A stretch of DNA of 64,000 bases from Neobacillus rhizosphaerae (GCF_937468385.1 NZ_CALBWS010000002.1:117842-181841); one strand, 5' to 3'. Positions 26,461 to 35,902 are shown, numbered from the stretch's first letter. Numbers and translations are program-made. Notes: generated from the sequence alone by a model not told the origin.

Positions 26461-27507
26461 TTAACGACTTAATTTGGAAGCGGAATACTCATGAATGAAT
26501 GAAGCTAATTTTTTCAATGTTTCTGGATTAACGGATGGGAATACACCGTGACCTAAATTAAAGATATAGCCATCCTGAGCCATTCCTTGATCTAATATAG
26601 CTTTAGCTCTTTCCTCAATGACTTCCCAAGGAGCTAAAAGAATCGCTGGATCCAGGTTACCTTGAACCGTTTTATGAATGCCCATTGCTCTAGCTTGATG
26701 AATCGGCAGGCGCCAGTCTAAACCCACAACATCAAGCGGAAGGTCATTCCATTCTAATGCAAGATGGCTTGCTCCAACACCGAACATGATTAACGGAACA
26801 TTTTCTTCTTTTAGCGCAGTAAAGATTCGATTCATAACAGGCTTGATGAAATAACGGTAATCCTCAACATTCAATGCCCCTACCCAAGAATCAAAAATTT
26901 GGATTGCCTTTGCTCCTGCGTCTATTTGCGACTTCACGTATGTAATGATCATATCGCCTAGTTTATCCATTAAAGCAAACCATGCTTTTGGCTCTGTGTA
27001 CATGAAGGCCTTTGTCTTATTATAATTTTTCGAAGGTCCGCCTTCGATCATATAACTGGCAAGGGTAAAGGGTGCACCTGAAAAGCCAATAAGCGGCACA
27101 GACAATTGCTCTTTAGTTAATAACTTGATTGTATCCAAAACATAGGGAACATCTTCTTCAGGATGAATTTCACTTAGTTTTTCAACATCGGCTAGAGAAC
27201 GGATTGGATTATCAATAACCGGTCCAATTCCACCCTTAATTTCAACATGCATCCCCATGGCTGGAAGAGGTGTCATAATATCTTTGTATAAAATCGCTGC
27301 GTCAACGTTATACTGTTCAACAGGTAAACGAGTGACATAAGCGCAAAGTTCGGGCTGATGCGTGATTTCAAATAATGAATACTTTTCTTTAATCTCTCTG
27401 TACTCAGGTTGTGAACGCCCTGCTTGGCGCATATACCAGACAGGGACGTGATCTGTTTTCTCTCCTCTTGCTGCTTTTAAAAATGTTTCATTAATAGGTC
27501 TTGTCAT
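26461..27507 (-). CDS. hemE: Uroporphyrinogen decarboxylase HemE
   Basis: A 348-residue enzyme converting uroporphyrinogen III to coproporphyrinogen III. Signature motifs are [16 protein letters not shown], the [17 protein letters not shown] segment, [10 protein letters not shown] and the C-terminal [10 protein letters not shown] chose the ATG at 27507 ([15 protein letters not shown]), preceded by AAAGGTGG, because it aligns with the family N-terminus. It is first in the haem operon, with a 178-base gap before hemH, and is divergent from the haem-degrading hmoB. Confidence 0.96.
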   Translation of the reverse strand: MTRPINETFLKAARGEKTDHVPVWYMRQAGRSQPEYREIKEKYSLFEITHQPELCAYVTRLPVEQYNVDAAILYKDIMTPLPAMGMHVEIKGGIGPVIDNPIRSLADVEKLSEIHPEEDVPYVLDTIKLLTKEQLSVPLIGFSGAPFTLASYMIEGGPSKNYNKTKAFMYTEPKAWFALMDKLGDMIITYVKSQIDAGAKAIQIFDSWVGALNVEDYRYFIKPVMNRIFTALKEENVPLIMFGVGASHLALEWNDLPLDVVGLDWRLPIHQARAMGIHKTVQGNLDPAILLAPWEVIEERAKAILDQGMAQDGYIFNLGHGVFPSVNPETLKKLASFIHEYSASKLSR

Positions 27508-27757
27508 GAATAAAGTCCACCTTTCAAAGACATGTCTGTTTTCCATTTTAATATATAAAACCTAAATTTAAAAACTCTGGTTATATGTAGACTGTCTCCA
27601 CTATATCTATTAATCCTATTTGTGTATAGATAACGATAATAACTGTCAAAAAAAAGTCGTTTTTAGCGGTATAAATTTGTTTGATTTAACTGTAAGAATA
27701 CTGGAAAATAATTAGTATAGACTAGTAGAAAATCAAATATTAAGGGGGAATTTTCAT

Positions 27758-28255
27758 ATGAACGTCTATATGACCGCTGGAACGTTCGATTTTTTAAAAA
27801 GGATGGAAACCAACTATCCAAGTGAAGCAATGGTGACAATGGTCAATGAAAATGGAGCGTTATTACTTCATGAAACAAAAGGGAAAACCTTATTTAAAGA
27901 ACCACGTCGCTATGAATTGCTGGAAGGAAGCGGTGAAATTAAAAAAGAGGGCTTTGTGGTCATACAAAATATTCCTGTGGCAGAAGAAGGTCGCCCCGTA
28001 TTTGAACATCAAATGAAAAATCGCGTAAAAAAAGTGGAGAATGAGTCAGGATTTAAATTTTTCCGAGTCCTCCGCCCTTTATCTTCCAATACATACGTCA
28101 TCATGACTGTGTGGGACAATGAATTATCTTATCAAAAATGGCAAAATTCCAAGACTTTTTTTGTAGCCCAACAAAAGAAAGATTTCATGAAAAACCAGCA
28201 GCCAAAAATTTTCGAAAGCGCTTCATACGTAAGTAAATATTCGATCACTGAATAG
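27758..28255 (+). CDS. hmoB: Haem-degrading monooxygenase HmoB
   Basis: A 165-residue protein of the antibiotic-biosynthesis-monooxygenase fold (ABM, about residues 64-155). The conserved core is GRPVFEHQMKNRVKKVENESGFKFFRVLRPLSSNTYVIMTVWDN. It matches B. subtilis HmoB (YhgC), which opens haem and releases iron. RBS AAGGGGGA precedes the ATG. It is divergently transcribed from hemE, placing haem synthesis and breakdown side by side. Confidence 0.9.
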   Translation: MNVYMTAGTFDFLKRMETNYPSEAMVTMVNENGALLLHETKGKTLFKEPRRYELLEGSGEIKKEGFVVIQNIPVAEEGRPVFEHQMKNRVKKVENESGFKFFRVLRPLSSNTYVIMTVWDNELSYQKWQNSKTFFVAQQKKDFMKNQQPKIFESASYVSKYSITE

Positions 28256-28349
28256 GCGTTCGTACAACTCTGGTAAGACCAGATCTTGTTCCAGTTATGA
28301 TAAGCCTCCTTGTAACCACGATAGCGTCGATGTTATTGATATAAATGAT

Positions 28350-28379
28350 GAGAGGCTGAAAGTGTCGGCCTCTTTTTAT
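28350..28379 (+). terminator. Terminator after hmoB
   Basis: AGAGGC/GCCTCT stem with an 11-base loop, followed by TTTTT. It lies about 95 bases past the hmoB stop. Confidence 0.65.
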
Positions 28380-28493
28380 ATGACAGTAGCGTTCTAACAT
28401 ACTTTTAAAAATAAAAACATAAAATAATCAAATTAATAGCAGAAAGTGTTAAAATAGTTTGAAAAAACAATTAAATGGATTGGAGGATAACAA

Positions 28494-29666
28494 ATGCTAG
28501 ACATGTTGTTTACTAAATTAGAAGCTTCTTATGAAGATATGGTCTCTATCCGGAGATACCTGCATCAGCATCCGGAATTATCCTTTCAGGAATATGAAAC
28601 GGCAAAATATATCCAATCCTTTTACGAAAAGTTAAATATAGAAGTAAGAGGTAGTGTGGGTGGCAATGGTGTTGTTGCAAGGGTATATGGCAGCAAGCCA
28701 GGTAAAACAGTTGCATTGCGAGCAGACTTTGACGCATTGCCCATCCAAGATGAAAAGGATGTTCCCTATAAATCATTAGTCCCCGGTGTCATGCATGCCT
28801 GTGGGCATGACGGCCATACCGCAACTCTTCTTCTACTGGCAAAAGCATTAAATGAACTTAAAGACCAGCTTAAAGGAACGTATGTCTTTATTCATCAACA
28901 CGCGGAAGAATATGCACCGGGCGGGGCAGCAGCAATGATTAAGGATGGTTGTTTAGATGGCGTCGATGTTATTTTTGGCACTCATTTATGGGCCAGTGAA
29001 CCAACCGGAACCATTCAATATCGGACAGGTCCGATCATGGCAGCGGCAGACCGATTTGAGATTGAAATCCAAGGAAAAGGGGGACACGGTGCCGAACCCC
29101 ATAAAACGAAGGATGCGATTGTAACAGCTTCTCAGTTAGTAGCTAATCTCCAACAAATCGTCAGCCGAAGAGTCAATCCCGTAGAAGCTGCTGTCGTCAC
29201 GGTTGCCTCCTTTACGGCCCAAAACGCCTTCAATGTGATTGCTGATAAAGCAAAGCTTGTAGGGACCGTTCGTACCTTTAATGAAGAAATTCGAACATTC
29301 ATTGAGGAAGAAATAGACAGGGTCATCCATGGTACTTGTTATTCGTCCGACAGTACCTATATTTATGATTTTGTAAGAGGTTACCCAGCAGTGGTCAATC
29401 ATGAAAAGGAAACGGAGTTTTTGATTGGCTGTGCCAAACACGTGGCCGAGGTAAAAACAATCACAGAAACGAAAATGCATATGGGTGGAGAGGATTTCGC
29501 TTTTTATTTACAAAATGTTCCGGGAACGTTTTTCTTCACCGGTGCAAAACCGCTTGGTAACGCCGGAGGATATCCACATCACCACCCTAAATTTGATATT
29601 GATGAAAAGGCGATGCTAATTGCCGCAAAAACCCTTGGAACAGCAGCGATAAAAATCCACTCTTAA
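28494..29666 (+). CDS. yhaA: M20D-family amidohydrolase (YhaA-like)
   Basis: A 390-residue metallopeptidase/N-acyl-amino-acid amidohydrolase. Metal ligands appear as MHACGHDGHTA (about 102-112), HQHAEEYAPGGAAAMI and the C-terminal GGEDFAFYLQNVPG and YPHHHPKFDIDE. The dimerisation domain GKGGHGAEPHKTKDAI lies between. It is the family of hippurate hydrolases and aminoacylases. Position next to hmoB and ecsC matches B. subtilis yhaA. The natural substrate is unknown. Confidence 0.9.
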   Translation: MLDMLFTKLEASYEDMVSIRRYLHQHPELSFQEYETAKYIQSFYEKLNIEVRGSVGGNGVVARVYGSKPGKTVALRADFDALPIQDEKDVPYKSLVPGVMHACGHDGHTATLLLLAKALNELKDQLKGTYVFIHQHAEEYAPGGAAAMIKDGCLDGVDVIFGTHLWASEPTGTIQYRTGPIMAAADRFEIEIQGKGGHGAEPHKTKDAIVTASQLVANLQQIVSRRVNPVEAAVVTVASFTAQNAFNVIADKAKLVGTVRTFNEEIRTFIEEEIDRVIHGTCYSSDSTYIYDFVRGYPAVVNHEKETEFLIGCAKHVAEVKTITETKMHMGGEDFAFYLQNVPGTFFFTGAKPLGNAGGYPHHHPKFDIDEKAMLIAAKTLGTAAIKIHS

Positions 29667-29669
29667 AAT

Positions 29670-29711
29670 TTTAAAAACCCCTGAATGTTAGTCTTGTTCA
29701 GGGGCTTTTTG
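29670..29711. terminator. Convergent bidirectional terminator yhaA/ecsC
   Basis: CCCCTGAA/TTCAGGGG with an 11-base loop, T-rich on both sides. It serves yhaA (plus) and overlaps the end of ecsC (minus). Confidence 0.8.
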
Positions 29712-30413
29712 CAGCAATCTTAGGCGATAGGCGTTCATTGCCGTTTCACCTAAATGCTTTAAAAGATTATTATTAGCATAGGCACCCACAAACGCACCAA
29801 TACCAGGAACAAGCTGGAGCATTTTTGCAAAATCAATATAATCCCGGTACTCTTGCTGGAACTTATGCCAATCCATTTCAACAAGAACCTGTTTGCGGCT
29901 TTCCCAATTTTCAATATCGGATAATGTTTTCCGACGAATTTCATCACTGGAAAAAGCAAGCTGAAAAACATGAAGAATAAATAACCGTTCTCCATAATCC
30001 TTAGTATCGAAACCGTAAACGGATGCTGCTTCAAACAGAAATTTCATCTTAATCGAAAGCAGTAACGGAAAGTCAGCTAGACCAAGTAAAATTCCCCCTG
30101 CTCCTGTACCTGCTCCCTCGACCACTGCTGTTTTCTGATAGGTAGAAATTTTTTTGCGCGCCAATTCATCTCTTTCTGCAAGCGTTAATCCACGAGCCTG
30201 ATCTTTATTTGTAGTAGCCTGGGAACCGAACAATGTGGCTTTTACCATCGCTTTAATACTCTCCGTCATCACCGCATGAACCTTCTCAGGAATCCATTCA
30301 TTTATTTTCCCTTGTGCTTTTTTCGATAATCGATTCATCATTCCCGAACGTCTCGTTAGTTTCCGTTTCCAATCCACTACTTCCTCGTAAACCTTTAATT
30401 CATATTCATTCAT
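29688..30413 (-). CDS. ecsC: EcsC family protein
   Basis: A 241-residue protein of the EcsC family. It has a basic, helix-rich N-terminus and the conserved glycine-rich stretch GAGTGAGGILLGLADFPLLLSIKMKFL, followed by VPGIGAFVGAYAN near the C-terminus. It is the third ecs gene, but a terminator hairpin separates it from ecsB. The function of EcsC is unknown; loss of EcsA/B in B. subtilis impairs secretion and competence. Confidence 0.92.
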   Translation of the reverse strand: MNEYELKVYEEVVDWKRKLTRRSGMMNRLSKKAQGKINEWIPEKVHAVMTESIKAMVKATLFGSQATTNKDQARGLTLAERDELARKKISTYQKTAVVEGAGTGAGGILLGLADFPLLLSIKMKFLFEAASVYGFDTKDYGERLFILHVFQLAFSSDEIRRKTLSDIENWESRKQVLVEMDWHKFQQEYRDYIDFAKMLQLVPGIGAFVGAYANNNLLKHLGETAMNAYRLRLLQKAPEQD

Positions 30414-30473
30414 TGTGCCCCACCTTTCTCAATAATCTATGCTTAATTACACGCTTGGACTCGGCCAATGTTT

Positions 30474-30508
30474 CAAAAAAATCTCCCTTCGACCTGAAAG
30501 GAGATTTT
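30474..30508 (-). terminator. Terminator between ecsB and ecsC
   Basis: On the minus strand AAAATCTCC/GGAGATTTT with a 13-base loop is followed by seven T, just past the ecsB stop. Confidence 0.8.
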
Positions 30509-30511
30509 CTA

Positions 30512-31723
30512 CTATACCTTTAACCGATTTTTGCTGTATAGATATACGAATAAATAGCTAAACAAAGCACCTGCCACTAATGCAAGCAGCGCAATGACCA
30601 TTTCGCCTTTAATAAGGATAAACAAGGCAAATATAACAGTTTGAATTAATAAAATTAATATTAATAGTAAATGGAATGCAGAAATTTTAAACTTTGGGGC
30701 AACGGGATATAAGTCAATCCAAAGCTTGTTTTGGTGATGATTCCAAAGCGGTAACAGTTGAAACCCGGTCAAATATAAAAATAAAACGCTAAGCAAGATT
30801 TGACCCAAACCAAAGGATATAAAATATATACCAAATATCCCAATGAGAGTTAACCGGATAAAGAGTCCTAGATAATCAGAAGAGCGCAAAAATGCTCTCG
30901 AAAACAAATAAAGATAGGTCTTGTCCTGAGAAAAGGCCATCTGATTAATAAAAATGTCAAGCCATTTTCGTCTTTTGACAGTAGCCTTTAATTGAGGCAC
31001 ATCAGTAAACATGTTTGCAAGGCGATAAAAGGAAGCCATTCGTTTCTCTTCCCCACCAATTAACAAATCCCATTTAAGACCCATTTTTCTAGTTCGAACA
31101 AAAAATGAACGATAATAAAACGCCATCACTACAACGATTAACAGCAGGATGAGAAGGTTTGCTTGTTTAAATAGTAGATACGTAAACGTTACATTAATGA
31201 AATAACGTACGACCATGTCCCAGCGGTAAACTGAGGGCTGGACAAAATAGTGGATTCTCCAACTAGCAGCCATATTCCAGGATTTAACGATTAACAAGAC
31301 AAGCAGAAAGGGGAAAAATAAACGAAAACCACTGCTATTAATATGGGCATACATTGGCATTAGTACCGCTAGAACCATCAATAGAATATACCCTTGAAAA
31401 GCCAGACTTATTACACCAGAACGAAGGAAATATCTCTTTAATTTATTTTCCAACGGGATTAAAAATACCTGATCTGCTTCAAGCAGAAAGTTATAAATAG
31501 GACTGTATGTTAATAATACCCCGATAAGAATCGCGATAACGATTTCTGCTGGAAAACCTGTTGAGAGAGTTACAAGCCATTTTTGATAATAAAAGGCTGC
31601 AGTTCCAATTAGAAATAACAACACAATGACAAGATGGCCATTAAATATGTATCGTAAATATCTCCCTAAATCCTTTACACGACCGCCTGCCCGGTCCTTC
31701 CAAAGTTTGTTATCATCAAACAT
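30512..31723 (-). CDS. ecsB: ABC transporter permease EcsB
   Basis: A 403-residue integral membrane protein with about ten hydrophobic segments in two groups, around 25-180 and 290-400. A charged cytosolic loop lies between them (GLKWDLLIGGEEKRMASFYRLANMFTDVPQLK). It is the membrane partner of EcsA and overlaps ecsA by eight bases. The Ecs transporter influences signal-peptide processing, intramembrane proteolysis and competence in B. subtilis; its cargo is unproven. Confidence 0.93.
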   Translation of the reverse strand: MFDDNKLWKDRAGGRVKDLGRYLRYIFNGHLVIVLLFLIGTAAFYYQKWLVTLSTGFPAEIVIAILIGVLLTYSPIYNFLLEADQVFLIPLENKLKRYFLRSGVISLAFQGYILLMVLAVLMPMYAHINSSGFRLFFPFLLVLLIVKSWNMAASWRIHYFVQPSVYRWDMVVRYFINVTFTYLLFKQANLLILLLIVVVMAFYYRSFFVRTRKMGLKWDLLIGGEEKRMASFYRLANMFTDVPQLKATVKRRKWLDIFINQMAFSQDKTYLYLFSRAFLRSSDYLGLFIRLTLIGIFGIYFISFGLGQILLSVLFLYLTGFQLLPLWNHHQNKLWIDLYPVAPKFKISAFHLLLILILLIQTVIFALFILIKGEMVIALLALVAGALFSYLFVYLYSKNRLKV

Positions 31724-32456
31724 AATTTTCTTCCTTCGTCAATTGAATATACAAATCATCTAATGATGCTGATGGCATTAAAAATTGTTCTCTTAACTCC
31801 TCAATTGTCCCTTTAGCGTGGATTTTCCCCTCATGCAGGATAATAAAACGGTCACAATATTTTTCCGCCGTGGCCAGAATATGTGTCGACATTAAAATAC
31901 CTGCCCCATTTTCTTTCATTTTTCTCATCAAATCGAGAAGCGATTGAATCCCAAGTGGATCAAGGCCAACAAACGGTTCATCGACGATATAAAGCGATGG
32001 CTGGACAAGGAAGGCACACATAATCATCACCTTTTGTTTCATCCCTTTTGAAAAATGTGCCGGGAACCATTTTAATCGTTTTTCCATTCTAAATTCAGAT
32101 AGCAGGGTAGTAACGCGCTCTTTATAAAGGGACTCATCTAAACCGTAAGCCATAGCGGTAAGTCGCAAATGCTCTTCCAATGTCAGTTCCTCATATAAAA
32201 CAGGAGTTTCCGGAACAAACGTAAACATTTTACGATAGGCTTCTTTGTCTTCGATAAAGGATTTCCCCTTTATTTTTATCACCCCTTGGTGCTGCTCCAT
32301 TAATCCGATAATATGTTTAATGGTTGTACTTTTCCCCGCCCCATTCAAACCAATGAGTCCGACCAGCTCACCCTCCTGAACTTCAAAGGAAACATCCTTT
32401 AAAACAGGATTCCTTGTATAACCCCCAACAAGATTTTCAATTGATAATAAAGACAT
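31716..32456 (-). CDS. ecsA: ABC transporter ATP-binding protein EcsA
   Basis: A 246-residue ATPase with Walker A GLNGAGKST (about 35-43), a signature of variant form FSKGMKQKV, Walker B LYIVDEPFVGLDP and the H-loop STHILATAE. I chose the ATG at 32456 (MSLLSIENLVGGYTR), matching B. subtilis EcsA; an in-frame TTG two codons earlier lies nearer the GGAAGG site and is possible. It is the first gene of ecsAB. Confidence 0.94.
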   Translation of the reverse strand: MSLLSIENLVGGYTRNPVLKDVSFEVQEGELVGLIGLNGAGKSTTIKHIIGLMEQHQGVIKIKGKSFIEDKEAYRKMFTFVPETPVLYEELTLEEHLRLTAMAYGLDESLYKERVTTLLSEFRMEKRLKWFPAHFSKGMKQKVMIMCAFLVQPSLYIVDEPFVGLDPLGIQSLLDLMRKMKENGAGILMSTHILATAEKYCDRFIILHEGKIHAKGTIEELREQFLMPSASLDDLYIQLTKEENYV

Positions 32457-32569
32457 TTGCAACGTCCTTCCGTAACATGATTATGATTTTCATTTTATCA
32501 AATTGTGGACGATAAAAATAGGAATTCACTTTTTCGATACTTTTTGTATATTTCTTTCACTAGCGGACA

Positions 32570-32995
32570 TCATAATATTCGAAGGGGAAACAACTTACTT
32601 CGATGAAGAAATTCATCAAAACTTGAAATGAGGTGTCTGTTAAAGACAATTTCTTTTCAAACAAGTGAGCTTCCAATCGTTTCAGATAAGGGGATGGTTG
32701 TTTTGTACAATGTGCATGCTAACCATTTTGAGTTCAAATAACACCAACTGTTTATCCTAAAAAATAAACAAAAAATGAGGTGTTTACCGCAGATCGCTAC
32801 CCGTTTTTATAAGTTGGGAAACATATAAAAACTTTAATAGGGGATGGTCAGCTTGAACAATGATGTCTCTTTTTAAAAAACACTCTTTGAAAAATGAGGT
32901 GTTTATCAAAGAACACTCCTAATTAATCATACCTTTTGAAGCATTTCCCCTTCGAGAGGGCAGGATTCCATGCGGATCCTGCCTTTTTCTTTTTT
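32570..32995 (+). ncRNA. Candidate structured RNA upstream of hit
   Basis: This non-coding stretch in a 600-base gap looks like a folded transcript. An 11-bp long-range inverted repeat, CGAAGGGGAAA at 32580 and TTTCCCCTTCG at 32944, closes a domain of about 375 bases. Inside are repeated motifs: AAATGAGGTGT at about 32626, 32773 and 32892, and AGGGGATGGT at about 32689 and 32839. There are local hairpins such as GATGAA-GAAA-TTCATC and GTTTTTATA/TATAAAAAC. A strong terminator ends it. I do not recognise the family; the strand is inferred from the terminator. Confidence 0.5.
32959..32995 (+). terminator. Terminator at the end of the candidate RNA
   Basis: GGCAGGAT/ATCCTGCC with a 9-base loop, then TTTTTCTTTTTT. 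It ends transcription 60 bases before the hit start codon. Confidence 0.85.
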
Positions 32996-33057
32996 ACAAC
33001 ATTTTCGAGATGTGTGGTAAAATAATACAAACATTTCTAGAAGGGGTTGTGTATCAA

Positions 33058-33477
33058 ATGAGTGATTGTATTTTTTGTAAAATTGTTAACGGAGAAATAC
33101 CTGCAGCAAAAGTTTTTGAAAACGAGCATGTCTTAGCCTTTTTAGATATCAGTCAGGTGACCAAAGGACATACCCTTGTTATCCCCAAGATACATAAGGA
33201 GAATTTATTTGAATTAACTCCTGAAATTGCGAGAAATGTATTTGAAGTAATACCTACTATTGCCAATGCTTTAAAAAAGGAATTCGAACCTGTCGGATTA
33301 AACACAATCAATAATAACGGGGAAAAAGCAGGACAGTCAGTCTTCCATTTCCATTTGCATTTGATTCCACGGTATGGCAATGGCGATGGATTTGGAGCGG
33401 TTTGGAAAAATAACCAAAGTGATTATTCACCACATTTACTGCAAGAAATGGCAGCTAATATTAATAAGCAGCTATAA
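33058..33477 (+). CDS. hit: HIT-family nucleotide hydrolase Hit
   Basis: A 139-residue histidine-triad protein. It starts MSDCIFCKIVNGEIPAAKV with the two zinc-type cysteines, and the triad reads VFHFHLHLIPRYG near residue 100. HIT proteins hydrolyse nucleotide phosphoramidates and related compounds. The ATG at 33058 follows AAGGGG at a long spacing; the frame is open further upstream without family similarity. It is divergent from ecsA as in B. subtilis. Confidence 0.94.
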   Translation: MSDCIFCKIVNGEIPAAKVFENEHVLAFLDISQVTKGHTLVIPKIHKENLFELTPEIARNVFEVIPTIANALKKEFEPVGLNTINNNGEKAGQSVFHFHLHLIPRYGNGDGFGAVWKNNQSDYSPHLLQEMAANINKQL

Positions 33478-33569
33478 TTCTTCGATAACAATAAATTATC
33501 TGAAAATTATATCTTTATTAAAATAATATTAATATGTTATAATGATTGTAAGTTTTTCGCTGCAGGCAT

Positions 33570-33626
33570 GAGCGCACTGCAGGAGGAACTAAATCGCTTA
33601 GAAGAGCAGAGGAGAGATGAGAAATG
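33570..33626 (+). promoter_or_regulatory. TRAP-binding site overlapping the trpP ribosome site
   Basis: One TAG and four GAG triplets start at 33599, 33604, 33609, 33614 and 33619, each separated by exactly two bases and ending two bases before the trpP ATG. Further GAG triplets occur at 33570 and 33583. Regular NAG repeats at 2-base spacing are the binding signature of the tryptophan-activated TRAP protein. In B. subtilis TRAP blocks trpP translation by covering the Shine-Dalgarno. Function here is inferred from this pattern. Confidence 0.85.
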
Positions 33627-34151
33627 AATACAAAAAACCTTGTAATTTTATCACTATTAGTGGGGATTGGGGTAGTTCTGCACACAGTAATGCCAGCATT
33701 CCTTACCATTAAGCCAGACATGATGTTAGCAATGATGTTTTTAGGGATTATTCTTATTCCAGAAATTAAAAGTGTTATGCTTTTAGCCATTGTGACTGGA
33801 GTATTGTCAGGCTTAACAACCGGGTTTCCTGGTGGAACAATTCCGAATATCATTGATAAGCCTGTGACTGCTTTAATCTTTTTCGGTTTGTTTTTAACTC
33901 TAAAAAAATACATCAACCCGATTGTTTGTGCTGGTGTATTAACAGCCGTAGGAACATTAGTTTCAGGTTCTGTCTTTTTAATCGCAGCCTATTTCCTTGT
34001 TGGTTTACCTGGTCCCTTCGCCGCACTATTTGCAGCAGGTGTTTTACCCGCTATCGCTCTTAATACCGTAATTATGGTTATTTTGTACCCAATAGCTCAA
34101 TCCATTTTTAAAAGAACTAAATTTACATCACCTTCCGTCATTCAAAAATAA
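33624..34151 (+). CDS. trpP: Tryptophan transporter TrpP
   Basis: A 175-residue membrane protein with about five hydrophobic segments. It starts MNTKNLVILSLLVGIGVVLH and contains LTTGFPGGTIPNIIDKPVTALIFFGLF, typical of the TrpP family of S-component-like carriers. It imports tryptophan. The TRAP triplets over its start region fit translational repression when tryptophan is plentiful. It corresponds to B. subtilis yhaG/trpP, beside hit and hpr. Confidence 0.93.
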   Translation: MNTKNLVILSLLVGIGVVLHTVMPAFLTIKPDMMLAMMFLGIILIPEIKSVMLLAIVTGVLSGLTTGFPGGTIPNIIDKPVTALIFFGLFLTLKKYINPIVCAGVLTAVGTLVSGSVFLIAAYFLVGLPGPFAALFAAGVLPAIALNTVIMVILYPIAQSIFKRTKFTSPSVIQK

Positions 34152-34168
34152 TGTACGGGATCCTTTTT

Positions 34169-34199
34169 AAGAAAAGAACCCCCTGGGTTCTTTTCTTAA
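34169..34199 (+). terminator. Terminator after trpP
   Basis: A 13-bp perfect stem, AAGAAAAGAACCC/GGGTTCTTTTCTT, with a 3-base loop and T-rich 3' arm, 17 bases past the trpP stop. Confidence 0.8.
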
Positions 34200-34219
34200 C
34201 TTCAAATAAGTTGATTCTA

Positions 34220-34408
34220 TTAAAAAAAGGACAGTATGAAAGCAATTAGTAAGCATATCCCTCCGCCACCCGCTAAAGCTGCAACTCTCTTCTTTAAAAC
34301 TTGTTTGGGTGGATAAACACCGGGTCTTTTTAGGTCAAAAATATATTTACATGTAACCAAAAAGAGAGTCGCACTTAAGATAAAAAACATCACAGTTATA
34401 CTCTTCAT
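34220..34408 (-). CDS. Small two-helix membrane protein
   Basis: I do not recognise this 62-residue protein. It has two hydrophobic segments (about 4-23 and 44-60) joined by a basic, proline-containing loop, FDLKRPGVYPPKQVLKKR. RBS GGGAGG precedes the ATG with 7-base spacing, which supports a real gene. It is convergent with trpP and divergent from hpr. No function is inferred. Confidence 0.7.
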   Translation of the reverse strand: MKSITVMFFILSATLFLVTCKYIFDLKRPGVYPPKQVLKKRVAALAGGGGICLLIAFILSFF

Positions 34409-34751
34409 TTTTATCCTCCCACTAGATTCAAAGATTCGAACAACCGTTGTAATTATATATATGTTTTACCGTCCATTCCTATGAACAAGGTATCTTTTAC
34501 TCACAGTGATTTACTAATATAAAAAGTACTCGGGATTGAAAGAAACTGTTCAAAAACGGAAGAAGAAATTAAAATATAATAAATATCCTAATGAATTAAG
34601 GAGGAATAAGCAATTTAAAGCGTAAGATGTCAAAAAATTATAAATTTCAATAGTAATTTTTACTGATTTCTAAAAATTTTGTGAATTTATCTCTTTATTA
34701 ATTTTTATTTTATTGGCATAATGATAATAGAGAAATAAAAAGTAGGTGAAA
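34409..34751. other. Intergenic region upstream of hpr
   Basis: A 343-base AT-rich gap. A GGAGG at about 34600 is not followed by a usable start codon. No repeat or hairpin of note was seen. It presumably holds the hpr and small-membrane-protein promoters. Confidence 0.4.
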
Positions 34752-35333
34752 ATGGGGATGACAGAAAAACAATATTCAATGAAGGAAGCTTTGCTCTTTA
34801 GTCAAAGAATTGCACAATTAAGTAAAGCCTTATGGAAATCAATTGAGAAAGACTGGCAGCAATGGATAAAGCCTTTTGATTTAAATATTAATGAACATCA
34901 TATTCTGTGGATTGCCTATCATTTGAATGGTGCTTCTATCTCGGATGTGGCGAAATTTGGAGTTATGCATGTCTCAACAGCGTTTAATTTTTCAAAAAAG
35001 TTAGAAGAAAGGGGTTTATTGAAATTTTCAAAGAAAGAAAATGACAAACGCAATACGTATATCCAACTTACTGAAAAAGGTGAAGATATTTTACTTCAGT
35101 TACTGGAATCTTATGAACCAAACGGAAATGCTGTATTTTCCGGTGCAATGCCACTTCGAGAATTGTATGGTAAATTTCCTGATATAATTGAAATGATGGC
35201 GATTGTCCGCAACATTTATGGCGACGATTTTATGGAAATCTTCGAGCTGTCATTCCATAATATTGAAAGTGAGCTTGTTGAGGAAAATGGGAAACTAAAA
35301 AAAGCTGTAAAAGCCGAACAAGAACTTGCTTAA
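34752..35333 (+). CDS. hpr: MarR-family transition-state regulator Hpr (ScoC)
   Basis: A 193-residue winged-helix repressor. The conserved core [44 protein letters not shown] is followed by the [24 protein letters not shown] and wing KENDKRNTY. In B. subtilis it represses extracellular proteases, sporulation and motility genes. The start could be ATG 34752 or ATG 34758; AGGTG is closer to the former. Its C-terminal tail is shorter than in B. subtilis. Confidence 0.94.
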   Translation: MGMTEKQYSMKEALLFSQRIAQLSKALWKSIEKDWQQWIKPFDLNINEHHILWIAYHLNGASISDVAKFGVMHVSTAFNFSKKLEERGLLKFSKKENDKRNTYIQLTEKGEDILLQLLESYEPNGNAVFSGAMPLRELYGKFPDIIEMMAIVRNIYGDDFMEIFELSFHNIESELVEENGKLKKAVKAEQELA

Positions 35334-35677
35334 AGCTTTTTCTCGTATTTTCCTAACTCTTGAAATAGCGGCTCATAAAGATCTTGGATTATGCACGCCT
35401 TAATTACTTCTTTGACCGTCAGGCTTGCTGGTAAGGACGCAGACAATTCATTGAAAAGCGGATGAAAGTATACATAACCTTCCGCTTTTTGTTCTTCTAA
35501 TTTCATGCTCAATTCGTCACATTTAGTTAAGAACTTCTCAGTTTCTAGCTCGGTTATGCCGTTTTCAATAATAAGCTTATAAAATTCGAGTTTTGGATTG
35601 TTAAGCAACTTTATTATCAGCCTCTGGTGATATTCAAGAAGTTTAATTCTATCTAAAAGCAATTCATGTTCAATCAT
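35330..35677 (-). CDS. yhaI: YhaI-like protein (DUF1878)
   Basis: A 115-residue soluble helical protein starting [21 protein letters not shown], with [15 protein letters not shown] and the C-terminal [15 protein letters not shown]. It matches B. subtilis YhaI in size and position next to hpr. Its stop overlaps the hpr stop by four bases in convergent orientation. Function unknown. Confidence 0.82.
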   Translation of the reverse strand: MIEHELLLDRIKLLEYHQRLIIKLLNNPKLEFYKLIIENGITELETEKFLTKCDELSMKLEEQKAEGYVYFHPLFNELSASLPASLTVKEVIKACIIQDLYEPLFQELGKYEKKL

Positions 35678-35902
35678 ATATTACCCTCTTTTCACATTAC
35701 CCTATGTACATTATTAACCTTTTAGAGACATGGGTAAACCCTTATTAAACAGATGTAAAATAAATATTTAATGTCTTGCTCTAATTTATCGATCATGATG
35801 ACTTACTAATTCTAAGATTCTTCCATCCTTTATTACTATCTTTTTTTCATAATATTTGATATTGTATAAAGCATAACCCGAACAACAGGGAGGGAATCGG
35901 TG

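Noticed and set aside
27547..27757. Fur box near GATAACGATAAT between hemE and hmoB
   Set aside because: Only half of a 7-1-7 Fur motif is recognisable; the mirror half is missing.
33518..33916. 132-codon minus-strand frame opposite trpP
   Set aside because: It is antisense to a clear membrane transporter gene and its TRAP leader.
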